Shown here: positions 1 through 6,314 of the stretch, piece after piece
Layout of the letters: each line of letters begins with the position of its first letter
Numbering within the stretch: the stretch's first letter is position 1
NCBI GenBank assembly: GCA_045589235.1
Contig: JAZNOR010000082.1
Coordinates: 1 to 17,984, forward strand
Length of the DNA stretch: 17,984 bases
Direction: 5' to 3'
DNA from: RGIG7332 sp045589235
GTDB lineage: Bacteria > Bacillota > Clostridia > Oscillospirales > JAAYXM01
The notes under the pieces: model-generated
The model's input: only the letters and a program-made list of their open reading frames with translations
What the model was told of the DNA's origin: nothing
Database searches by the model: none
Program-made: the position numbers and the translations under genes

Positions 1-283
1 TATGCTGTTTGTTTTGGATTTTAACAAATCTCGCATACGATTATTTTCTTCCTGCACACCGTAATATTCCTTATTGTACTCGCGGTCTTCGTAAGATGGG
101 AATCCGTTGTTTTCCAAAAGCTCTGTGTTTTACCTCGGTTATTGGAAGAATAAAGATAATCAAGAGCAGAATTTGCAACCGCATCATTATCAAAAGCATT
201 TTTATTCTTTTGATAGCTTTTTGTAAAAGCGGAATATGTAGTTGGGTTATTTTGATTATACTCTTTTTTCTTATCCTTTGCAA
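1..283 (-). pseudogene. Truncated, frameshifted copy of the lysozyme-like gene (window-edge partial)
   Basis: This stretch aligns with 2401-2696, the 5' part of the intact lysozyme-like gene, in the same orientation. By eye there are about 12 substitutions over some 282 bases (about 96% identity), plus two indels. One is the loss of a single base in an A/T run at about 116-120, which shifts the frame and leads to a stop near position 23. The other is a 12-bp in-frame deletion relative to 2654-2665. The matching part covers roughly residues 23-120 of the intact protein. The first 22 or so codons, the ribosome binding site and the promoter are missing; homology stops at about 283, apart from a 9-base match (aaaacatat, 282-290) to the intact gene's leader at 2779-2787. 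The copy continues past the window edge, so its 3' extent is unknown. It cannot give a normal protein from this end. Confidence 0.85.
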
Positions 284-296
284 AACATATTTTTTT

Positions 297-349
297 GTAG
301 GGGCGATTATCAATCGCCCGAAAAACGGACGAGCACTGCTCGCTCCTAC
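297..349. repeat. Palindromic repeat element (GTAGGGGCG...CGCTCCTAC)
   Basis: A 53-bp unit with imperfect terminal inverted repeats: GTAGGGGCG at 297-305 against CGCTCCTAC at 341-349, 8 of 9 paired. Inside are two more palindromes: gggcgatt-atc-aatcgccc at 301-319, and cgagca-c-tgctcg at about 330-342. The outer pair with two inner hairpins gives a cloverleaf-like fold, as expected for a REP or small MITE-type repeat. From memory, GTAGGGGCGAT...ATCGCCC units are common in Clostridia genomes; I could not check copy number here. It lies 14 bp beyond the point where the pseudogene homology ends, so it or its neighbours probably mark the truncation breakpoint. Confidence 0.65.
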
Positions 350-379
350 GTTTGTGCTTTATATTTCTAAATTAAAAAC

Positions 380-403
380 AAAAAAGAGCACCATTCGGCA
401 CTC
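380..403 (-). terminator. Rho-independent terminator-like hairpin
   Basis: On the minus strand a 7-bp stem (GAGTGCC/GGTGCTC, with two wobble pairs) and a GAAT loop are followed by six T residues (the A run at 380-385 on the plus strand). It has the form of a small intrinsic terminator but no gene directly feeds it. It may back up the terminator at 606-642 or be a relic of a lost gene. Confidence 0.45.
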
Positions 404-451
404 CTTAACTTCTTCATTTTTAATTATTACTTGTTACTTGAAAAACGGGCT

Positions 452-473
452 CCCACAAAGCCTGCTTTGTGGG
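452..473. repeat. Perfect 9-bp hairpin
   Basis: CCCACAAAG (452-460) and CTTTGTGGG (465-473) form a perfect 9-bp stem around a CCTG loop. No T-tract adjoins on either strand, so it is not a standard terminator. It is one of several palindromes crowded into this gene-free stretch and is probably part of a dispersed repeat. Confidence 0.5.
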
Positions 474-497
474 AAAGAGAATCCCATCAACTATTAC

Positions 498-534
498 AAA
501 AAAATAACGGACACCCTAAAGGGGATCCGTTATT
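498..534 (-). terminator. Terminator-like hairpin with T7 tract
   Basis: AATAACGGA (503-511) pairs with TCCGTTATT (526-534); inner ccc/ggg pairs continue the stem across a small mismatch, with a TAAA-type loop. Read on the minus strand the stem is followed by seven T residues (A run 498-504). On the plus strand only TTTCTT follows, so it works mainly for minus-strand transcripts. The bases just before it on the minus strand resemble the 3' end of a tRNA (see findings), which could mean it is the terminator of a lost tRNA gene. Confidence 0.5.
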
Positions 535-605
535 TCTTGGCGGAGAGAGACCGCTGCCACCCATATCCACAATATGCGTCAAAACCGCATAATGCTTAGG
601 TTTTT

Positions 606-642
606 AAAAATCCACCCACAGTTAAACTAACTGCGGGTGGAT
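606..642 (-). terminator. Intrinsic terminator of the two-gene cassette
   Basis: A 14-bp stem with a single A-C mismatch (610-623 with 629-642) and an AAACT loop is followed on the minus strand by TTTTT. It begins 30 bases after the stop codon of the membrane-anchored protein gene and is the natural end of the cassette transcript. Confidence 0.8.
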
Positions 643-648
643 AAAATC

Positions 649-662
649 ACAAGCGAAACGAA
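649..662. repeat. Left arm of a 14-bp perfect inverted repeat
   Basis: ACAAGCGAAACGAA here is the exact reverse complement of 2789-2802. It lies between the stop codon of the last cassette gene and its terminator hairpin. The two arms bracket the two-gene cassette almost exactly. Confidence 0.7.
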
Positions 663-671
663 GTATTTAGA

Positions 672-1364
672 TTATTCTGTATACGGACGTATAGTTATAC
701 CAGGCAGGAGTCTGTCGGCTTTTTGAAATATACCACCATATTCACCAATGAAAACAACTGTAAATTTATTAGTACCGCGCACAAGCTTAAATTTGTCATT
801 TCCCGTTTCTTTATCATAGGCATAGATGCTTCTGTCTTTTAAAAGTTTTCCTTCATCCAATGGAAAATGCCCTTCGATAGAAACGTCGTAATCCATCTTG
901 CTTTCTATTGTCAGGTAACACTCTATGTATGCTTTTTCATCTTCAACCCAGAAATTCATGAAAAAGCTTTCATCGTGGTTTATTTCTGTTCTGTATACAC
1001 GTGCATATTTTGTATTGTGCCAGAAGTATGGCCATATGTCATTATCAGCATTGCCACCCATAGCAGTCCAAACACATTCTCCCCATCTGTCATATACCCA
1101 CTTACCGTCTTCTTTCTTGAAGATTAACACATTACCTACCGAATAATTTTCACCTATACAATAGACTTCCGCCATCTCTTCACTGTATGACATAACTTTA
1201 AAGGATTGCGTTTTGGGAATTAAGCAGTTTTCTTCCGAAGGCTCATTAAAGTCAAACTCATGACCATGCTTTGCAGTAAGGTATTCGCACTTTATCATCG
1301 GAATACCCCACACTATGAAAATAATCACAAGTATGACAGCTATAAACTTCAAGAAAAATTTCAT
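672..1364 (-). CDS. Membrane-anchored protein of unknown function
   Basis: A 230-aa protein that I cannot assign to a named family. Residues about 3-24 are a hydrophobic segment rich in Ile, Val and Phe, with lysines at 2 and 6: an N-terminal anchor or uncleaved signal that would place the remaining 200 or so residues outside the membrane. The Cys at 26 is not in a proper lipobox, so a lipoprotein is unlikely. The rest is soluble and beta-rich in appearance, with many Trp, Tyr and Glu residues. The ATG is preceded by AGGAG at a 10-base spacing, and that site overlaps the stop codon of the upstream lysozyme-like gene (13-bp gap), so the two genes are co-transcribed and probably translationally coupled. 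A terminator follows. Given its partner, a protective or accessory role for a cell-wall-active protein is possible, but that is inference from position only. Confidence 0.8.
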   Translation of the reverse strand: MKFFLKFIAVILVIIFIVWGIPMIKCEYLTAKHGHEFDFNEPSEENCLIPKTQSFKVMSYSEEMAEVYCIGENYSVGNVLIFKKEDGKWVYDRWGECVWTAMGGNADNDIWPYFWHNTKYARVYRTEINHDESFFMNFWVEDEKAYIECYLTIESKMDYDVSIEGHFPLDEGKLLKDRSIYAYDKETGNDKFKLVRGTNKFTVVFIGEYGGIFQKADRLLPGITIRPYTE

Positions 1365-1377
1365 ATTAAGTCAACTC

Positions 1378-2760
1378 CTATTCTATGCCTAACAAATATT
1401 GCATATATGAATAATTGGCCTTTGCAAAATCGCCAAAGGGTGATGGTTTGGGATTTGGATGCGGCATTTTCTTTCCATCTTCATCGTTATTGTATAAAGT
1501 AGCTAAAATTGCACTGTCGCCTGCAATTATCGGATATTCTTCTCGCCAACGATCTTGAAGCATAGCTAAACATGCTGCAGCATAATTTATATTTGTTTCA
1601 GGATCTTTTAGCTTGTAATAAATCTCTTCATCGCGGCTATAAGTATCTGATGAATATATAGATTTGCCCGTAAAAGGATTTTGGAAAGCGTTATTTCGAG
1701 TTTCGCTATCATAGGTTTTTGGCATGTATCCTTCTTCTTCAATTCGTTTAGCAGTTGAAGTTCTAACTTGCGATACACCTACCGAGCAAGACATTCCCAA
1801 CTCCTTTTGAACATAATCCTCAAGATCTTCGGTAATTGTTACGTTGTTAGCTTGTTCGGTATAAATGCACGCAGCAAGAATAGCTGGATTAACTCCGTGT
1901 CTTTTTGCAGCAGATTTTATAAATTCAGCGTTTTCGACAATAACATCAGATGCCTTACGAGTTTTCCATACGGATTTGCCGTTCATTTCAGCATTTTCGG
2001 CAACCTTTTTATTGTACTCTTTATCTGTGGTCTTCTGCTGTGCAGCAGCATATTCACCATTTTCAAACCACATTGTCGGTTCTTTATTATTTGAATACTG
2101 TGTTATAACCGGTTCCTTATTCGGATCGTATGTGCCAATTGGTTTAACTTTGTTTTTAGCATCAAGATCGCGAAGTATGGCGTGTGATATTTGGGGAGTA
2201 GAGTTGATTTTCTGTATTGTCGGAGTAAAATTGCCATTCAATGCGCTCTCAAATATTGAACCGCGAAAAGCATTTTGTAATTCTTCTCTTGCACGATTTA
2301 CATTTGCTATTTCGTTTTGGTAATTTTGCTCTTCCTCTTCGTCGCCTAAAAATCCGCTTAAAAACAATCGGTCTGTTTTATCCGGTAATTTGGGATTTAA
2401 TATGCTGTTTGTTTTTGTTTTCAACAAATCTCGCATACGATTGTTTTCTTCCTGCACACCGTAATATTCCTTATTGTACTCGCGGTCTTCATAAGACGGA
2501 AATCCGTTGTTCTCCAAAAAGCTCTGTGTTTTACCTCGGTTATTGGAAGAATAAAGATAATCGAGCGCAGAATTTGCAACCGCATCATTATCAAAAGCAT
2601 TTTTATTCTTTTGATAACTTTTTGTAAAAGCGGAATATGTAGTTGGGTTATTTACTACGCTATTTTGATTATAATCTTTTTTCTTATCCTTTGCAAGGTA
2701 GCTATCAAAAGATGTCTTAGGAATATACCGTGTTTTTTCCCAATAGTTTTTGTTATTCAT
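1378..2760 (-). CDS. Protein with C-terminal lysozyme-like (transglycosylase-type) domain
   Basis: A 460-aa hydrophilic protein. Residues 1 to about 265 are Asn-, Lys-, Glu- and Tyr-rich, contain an acidic run near 140-144, match no family I know and show neither signal peptide nor membrane segment. From about 275 to 455 the pattern fits a lysozyme-like/SLT-related fold: a helix with HGVNPAILAACIYTEQ carrying the candidate catalytic Glu302, the GVSQV motif at 328-332 that matches the G-x-x-Q-[IV] signature of these enzymes, a DPETNINYAAACL helix at about 386-398 and a C-terminal LYNNDE segment near 422-427. The expected reaction is cleavage of the peptidoglycan glycan strand. I chose the ATG at 2760 because GGAGG lies 8 bases before it; a GTG nine bases upstream falls within that site. 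It is the first gene of a two-gene operon. How it could reach peptidoglycan without a signal peptide is not evident: lysis-, phage- or secretion-system-type delivery are options. Confidence 0.85.
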   Translation of the reverse strand: MNNKNYWEKTRYIPKTSFDSYLAKDKKKDYNQNSVVNNPTTYSAFTKSYQKNKNAFDNDAVANSALDYLYSSNNRGKTQSFLENNGFPSYEDREYNKEYYGVQEENNRMRDLLKTKTNSILNPKLPDKTDRLFLSGFLGDEEEEQNYQNEIANVNRAREELQNAFRGSIFESALNGNFTPTIQKINSTPQISHAILRDLDAKNKVKPIGTYDPNKEPVITQYSNNKEPTMWFENGEYAAAQQKTTDKEYNKKVAENAEMNGKSVWKTRKASDVIVENAEFIKSAAKRHGVNPAILAACIYTEQANNVTITEDLEDYVQKELGMSCSVGVSQVRTSTAKRIEEEGYMPKTYDSETRNNAFQNPFTGKSIYSSDTYSRDEEIYYKLKDPETNINYAAACLAMLQDRWREEYPIIAGDSAILATLYNNDEDGKKMPHPNPKPSPFGDFAKANYSYMQYLLGIE

Positions 2761-2766
2761 ATTTCT

Positions 2767-2775
2767 CACCTCCTT
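2767..2775 (-). promoter_or_regulatory. Strong ribosome binding site deciding the start of the lysozyme-like gene
   Basis: On the minus strand AAGGAGGTG precedes the ATG at 2760 with ideal spacing. An in-frame GTG at 2769-2767 lies inside this site and is therefore not the start. Confidence 0.85.
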
Positions 2776-2788
2776 TTAAAAACATATG

Positions 2789-2802
2789 TTCGTTTCGCTT
2801 GT
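2789..2802. repeat. Right arm of the 14-bp perfect inverted repeat
   Basis: TTCGTTTCGCTTGT is the exact reverse complement of 649-662. In the minus-strand transcript it would be the very start of the 5' leader, about 14 bases upstream of the ribosome binding site of the lysozyme-like gene. Confidence 0.7.
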
Positions 2803-2809
2803 AATAACA

Positions 2810-2838
2810 AGTTTAACATATAAGTTGGCTATTATCAA
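2810..2838 (-). promoter_or_regulatory. Sigma-A-type promoter of the lysozyme-like cassette
   Basis: On the minus strand TTGATA (2833-2838) and TAAACT (2810-2815) are separated by 17 bases, with a TGT extended -10 just before TAAACT. The -35 matches 5 of 6 consensus positions and the -10 matches 4 of 6. A start 7-8 bases downstream would fall at about 2802-2803, the first base of the 14-bp repeat arm, giving a 5' leader of roughly 42 bases. Confidence 0.65.
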
Positions 2839-2918
2839 CTGTTTTTTGTAAATTATTTTTCTATCTTCTGCTAATACCTGCAATCAAGCATAAAATTTAT
2901 ATTTCGTATATATTAACC

Positions 2919-2955
2919 AAAAACAAAAAGGCTTGTATGCACTGCATACAAGCCT
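2919..2955 (-). terminator. Strong intrinsic terminator after nagA
   Basis: A perfect 12-bp stem (AGGCTTGTATGC, 2929-2940, with its complement at 2944-2955) closes on a 3-base loop and is followed on the minus strand by TTTTTGTTT. It begins 13 bases after the nagA stop codon. It ends the core operon and marks the boundary to the accessory cassette. Confidence 0.92.
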
Positions 2956-2968
2956 ATATCTTTAATTA

Positions 2969-4132
2969 CTATGCTTTGAATTCGAGCTTTCCGTCGACGA
3001 ATACGTGGGATACCTCGAAGTCCCTATCGAATACTGCGATGTTTGCGACCTTGCCCGGAACTAAGCTTCCCATACGATCTGCAACGCCTGCAACGCGAGC
3101 AGGTGTGAGAGTTAACATCTTAACCGCATCACAAATCGGAACCTCTGCAATCTCAACCATAGTTCTGATTAAGTTGTTTGCAGTTGTAACACTTCCTGCA
3201 AATGCGCTTCTGTCGAGCAGCTTAGCAACGCCGCCCTCGATAATAAACTCAAGACCGCTGATTTTTGAAATTGTACCCTCCGGCATACCTGCGCCGCGAA
3301 CAGAGTCGGTTACAAGACAAATCTGTGAGCTGCCCTTGCTCTTGTAAATGAGCTTTAATAAGCTCTCCGGCAGGTGATGACCGTCTGCGATAATTTCAAC
3401 TGCGAAGTCGTCAATTAAATATCCGCTTTCAATTGCACCCGAATGGCGGTATGCGTTAATGCGGCGAACGCCACTCATACCCGAATAGAAATGAGTGAGA
3501 AGTGTATAGCCGTGGTCTGCCGCCTTTCTCATATCCTCATAAAGTGCATCGGAATGACCAACTGATGCAACGACGCCTCGTTTACTTAGCTCAACGCCCA
3601 TCTCAAGTGCTCCCGGAAGCTCTGCAGCTACCGACCAACGGCGAATGTGCGGGAACTTATCGAGAAGCGGAATGTACTCATCTTTATTCGGATTTCTGAT
3701 AAACTCAGGGTCCTGCGCACCTGCCTGTGCCGGTGAAAAATACGGACCTTCAAGATGCGCGCCGATGAAGTTTGGCATATTCTCCTGCTTTTCAGCCTCG
3801 GTGTAAACCTCAAGACCTGCGTGTAAGCTCTTCGGGTCGCAAGTTGTAAGCGTCGGCATAAGTGCAGTAGTGCCGTGTCTTAAATGCATACGGGATGCCT
3901 CGACATATGCCTCAAGTGTGCCGTCTGTATAATCAAAGTTTGCAGCACCGTGTGTATGTAAGTCGATAAAGCCCGGGGTGATATACTCACCCGCAACATC
4001 GTATACTTCATCAACCTTATCGGCTAATTCGCCCTCGAACACTTTTGCAATAAAACCGTCTTCGATAATGAGTCCTCCACGGATTTTCTCATTCGGTGTG
4101 ATAACAACACCATTTGTAAGTGCAATTTTCAT
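2969..4132 (-). CDS. nagA: N-acetylglucosamine-6-phosphate deacetylase
   Basis: A cytoplasmic amidohydrolase-superfamily enzyme that converts GlcNAc-6-phosphate to glucosamine-6-phosphate and acetate, feeding glycolysis or cell-wall precursor synthesis. At 387 aa it has the usual length. Motifs: PGFIDLHTHG (about 53-62) at the barrel start, HLEGP with Glu128, GHS with His193, THFYSGM with His214, ADGHH (249-253) and VTDS with the catalytic Asp276. The segment after His214 differs from the classical THLFNAM, so this is a divergent branch and substrate range may differ. Two ATGs lie nine bases apart; I chose the second because GGGAG directly abuts the first but sits nine bases before the second. 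That ribosome binding site overlaps the stop codon of the upstream phosphoglucomutase gene, so the two are coupled. A strong terminator follows. No nagB is in view. Confidence 0.93.
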   Translation of the reverse strand: MKIALTNGVVITPNEKIRGGLIIEDGFIAKVFEGELADKVDEVYDVAGEYITPGFIDLHTHGAANFDYTDGTLEAYVEASRMHLRHGTTALMPTLTTCDPKSLHAGLEVYTEAEKQENMPNFIGAHLEGPYFSPAQAGAQDPEFIRNPNKDEYIPLLDKFPHIRRWSVAAELPGALEMGVELSKRGVVASVGHSDALYEDMRKAADHGYTLLTHFYSGMSGVRRINAYRHSGAIESGYLIDDFAVEIIADGHHLPESLLKLIYKSKGSSQICLVTDSVRGAGMPEGTISKISGLEFIIEGGVAKLLDRSAFAGSVTTANNLIRTMVEIAEVPICDAVKMLTLTPARVAGVADRMGSLVPGKVANIAVFDRDFEVSHVFVDGKLEFKA

Positions 4133-4146
4133 TTTAAACATCTCCC

Positions 4147-5868
4147 TTATATTTTCGCAATCTCACCCGCAAAAGAAGAATAGCTCGCAATTTTTTCATC
4201 GCAGTCTTCTTTACTCTCACCATTTGTTAAAACATATATTTTAATCTTCGGCTCGGTACCGCTTGGTCTTACGATAAAGCTTGTGCCGTCCTCCAAATCA
4301 AAGTATAACACATTTGAGCCGGAAAGTTCCATAGTTTTTGTTGAATTGTCCTGTAAATTTTTAATTTCACCGCTTAAATAATCGCGCACAGCTTTCACTT
4401 TAACGCCCGCAATCTCACACGGCGGCTGATTTCGCAAATTCTCCATGAGCTTCTGCATATCACGAAGACCCGAAACGCCCGGCATAACTACATTTATTGT
4501 AGTTTCTGCATAGTAGCCGTATTTTTCATAAAGCGCATTTATCGCATCATAAAGTGTCATATTCTTGCCTGCATAGTACGCCGCCATTTCAGCAATAAGC
4601 ATTGATGCTGTTACCGCGTCCTTATCTCTTGCATAATCGCCGACCAAGTAGCCATAGGATTCTTCAAAAGCAAGCAAGTATTCATAACCGTCTTTTGCAA
4701 GCGCATTGATTTTCTCAGCCAAGAACTTAAAGCCGGTAAACGTTTCATACATCGCTACATTATTATATTCGCAAATTCGGCGTATCATCTCAGTTGTAAC
4801 AATCGTCTTAAGTGCGCACGGCTTTTGGGGCATTGTGTTCGTTTCTTTTTTAGCTGTGATTATATAATCCAGAAGCAAAATTCCCATCTGATTGCCTGAA
4901 ATTGTAACATAATCATCCCCTGCACGCACAACAACGCCAACGCGGTCTGCATCCGGGTCTGTTCCGATTATTAAATCAACATTATTTTCCCTCGCAAGCT
5001 CAATTGCGCGCGTAAAGCCTTCTTTATTTTCAGGATTCGGGCTCTTAACAGTTGGGAAATTTCCATCAAGCACCATCTGCTCAGGAACACAAATTATGTT
5101 CTTAAGTCCAAGTCGCTTTAAAACCTCGGGCACTAAACGATGACCTGCACCGTGGAACGGTGTGTATACAATTTTAAAATCGTCTGCAACCTTTTCTACC
5201 GCTTCACGGTTTATCGACATTTCAAGCGCGTGGAATAAAAATGATTCATCAACCTCTTCGCCGATAATTGTGATTATGCCTTTTTTGACGCCCTTGTCAA
5301 AATCCATTTCTTTAATTCCGTTAAATATGTCGGTGTTGGCAATAGCTTCTGCAACAACGCTCGCGTGCTTTGGCGGAAGCTGAGCACCGTCTTCCCAATA
5401 TGCCTTATAACCGTTATATTCCTTTGGATTATGGCTTGCCGTTATGTTAATTCCTGCAATGCAACCGATGGTTAAAATCGCAAAAGACAGCTCAGGAGTC
5501 GGGCGGAGTTCGTCAAAAATATAAACCTTTATTCCATTTCCTGCAAGCACCTTTGCTGCCTCACGCGCAAAAACATCGCTGCAGATGCGACAGTCATATG
5601 CAATTGCAACGCCACGTTCCATTTCTTTTTTACCAAGTCCGCAAATAAGCGATGCAAGCCCCTGCGTTGCCTGACGTACGGTGTGAACATTCATTCTGTT
5701 AATTCCTGCACCGAGCACGCCGCGAAGTCCGGCAGTACCAAATGACAGTGGTGCAAAGAATCTGCTTTCTATTTCCTTTTCGTCATTTTCAATTGCCAAT
5801 AATTCCTCTCGCTCAGCATCGGAAATTTTATCAGACGCAAGCCATTTTTTGTATTCCTCGATATACAT
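4147..5868 (-). CDS. Alpha-phosphoglucomutase / phosphomannomutase family enzyme
   Basis: A 573-aa phosphohexomutase, the length typical of the Firmicutes PgcA-like group. It interconverts hexose-6- and hexose-1-phosphates, most likely glucose, supplying UDP-glucose for glycolipid, teichoic acid or capsule synthesis. Visible in order: FGTAGLRG (43-50) in the N-terminal domain, the phosphoserine loop NITASHNPKEYNGYK with Ser145, the metal loop GTDPDADR (302-309), an active-site EESYGY motif in domain 3 and the phosphate-binding RPSGTEPK loop near the C-terminus. The ATG is preceded by a G-rich site (AGGGGGAT) that overlaps the end of rlmH (11-bp gap). nagA follows directly, so the pair forms a sugar-phosphate unit at the operon end. 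Glucose versus mannose preference cannot be read from the sequence. Confidence 0.93.
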   Translation of the reverse strand: MYIEEYKKWLASDKISDAEREELLAIENDEKEIESRFFAPLSFGTAGLRGVLGAGINRMNVHTVRQATQGLASLICGLGKKEMERGVAIAYDCRICSDVFAREAAKVLAGNGIKVYIFDELRPTPELSFAILTIGCIAGINITASHNPKEYNGYKAYWEDGAQLPPKHASVVAEAIANTDIFNGIKEMDFDKGVKKGIITIIGEEVDESFLFHALEMSINREAVEKVADDFKIVYTPFHGAGHRLVPEVLKRLGLKNIICVPEQMVLDGNFPTVKSPNPENKEGFTRAIELARENNVDLIIGTDPDADRVGVVVRAGDDYVTISGNQMGILLLDYIITAKKETNTMPQKPCALKTIVTTEMIRRICEYNNVAMYETFTGFKFLAEKINALAKDGYEYLLAFEESYGYLVGDYARDKDAVTASMLIAEMAAYYAGKNMTLYDAINALYEKYGYYAETTINVVMPGVSGLRDMQKLMENLRNQPPCEIAGVKVKAVRDYLSGEIKNLQDNSTKTMELSGSNVLYFDLEDGTSFIVRPSGTEPKIKIYVLTNGESKEDCDEKIASYSSFAGEIAKI

Positions 5869-5879
5869 AAAAGATCCCC

Positions 5880-6314
5880 CTATTTGTGGTATTTTCCGCC
5901 CTCATTTATCTGAAATGCGCGATAAATCTGTTCAAGCAGCATAACACGCGCAAAATGATGCGGAAATGTCATTCTCGACATTGAAAGCTTTAAATCTGCT
6001 TTAGTCTTAACTTCATTTGGAAGTCCGTCAGAGCCACCGATGAAAAAGCAAAGCTTTGATACGCCACGGTTTGAAACATCCGCTACTCGCTCTGCAAGCT
6101 TCTCACTTGAGAGCATTTCCCCCTCAATGCAAAGCGGAATTAAGTACGCGCCGTTTTTAACTTTTTTTAAAATTTCATTTGTATCGGCACTCTCAGATAG
6201 CTCAATTATCTCCACTTTAGCATACGCACTCAGGCGCTTTAAATATTCCTCGCAAGCGGAAATATAATATTTTTCTTTGAGCTTCCCCAGACAAATAACT
6301 TGAATTCCTATCAT
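5880..6314 (-). CDS. rlmH: 23S rRNA (pseudouridine1915-N3)-methyltransferase RlmH
   Basis: A small SPOUT-class methyltransferase that methylates pseudouridine 1915 in helix 69 of 23S rRNA on the assembled 70S ribosome, using S-adenosylmethionine. At 144 aa it is slightly shorter than the usual 155-160. Visible features: the N-terminal start IQVICLGKLKEKYY, the knot segment FFIGGSDGLP (90-99) that binds the cofactor, FPHHFARVMLLEQIYRAFQI (117-136) and the conserved C-terminal YHK. In most members the GGS is followed by a different residue, and here it is Asp. Its ATG overlaps the walJ stop codon by four bases (ATGA), indicating translational coupling. rlmH also lies just downstream of the wal locus in Bacillus subtilis (yydA), so the neighbourhood is conserved. 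Confidence 0.95.
   Translation of the reverse strand: MIGIQVICLGKLKEKYYISACEEYLKRLSAYAKVEIIELSESADTNEILKKVKNGAYLIPLCIEGEMLSSEKLAERVADVSNRGVSKLCFFIGGSDGLPNEVKTKADLKLSMSRMTFPHHFARVMLLEQIYRAFQINEGGKYHK

Larger units (their letters stand above)
350..671. other. Gene-free mosaic of hairpins and repeat fragments
   Basis: No convincing coding sequence lies between the palindromic repeat and the end of the downstream gene of the cassette. A long plus-strand frame crosses it, but it runs antisense through the pseudogene and across four hairpins, has no ribosome binding site, and encodes no recognisable family. The contents are the hairpins at 380-403, 452-473 and 498-534, a tRNA-3'-end-like string at 538-550, a small palindrome atgcg-tcaaaac-cgcat at 573-589, the terminator at 606-642 and one arm of the 14-bp inverted repeat at 649-662. 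Confidence 0.6.

Noticed and set aside
71..313. An 80-codon minus-strand frame in the pseudogene region
   Set aside because: It is an out-of-frame reading of the duplicated lysozyme-like gene; the true frame is the one that matches the intact copy up to the frameshift.
9..599. A 196-codon plus-strand open frame over the left edge
   Set aside because: It runs antisense across the pseudogene, the palindromic repeat and four hairpins, has no ribosome binding site, and its translation resembles no family.
538..610. A complete tRNA gene next to the terminator at 498-534
   Set aside because: Only a 13-base 3'-end-like string is present; no T-arm, anticodon arm or D-arm can be folded upstream of it.
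297..642. CRISPR-like array
   Set aside because: The hairpins differ from each other in sequence and spacing; there is no regular repeat-spacer structure.
1865..2323. A 152-codon plus-strand open frame opposite the lysozyme-like gene
   Set aside because: It is a shadow of a gene that has a clear domain, a good ribosome binding site and a promoter; its Phe- and Cys-rich composition reflects antisense translation.
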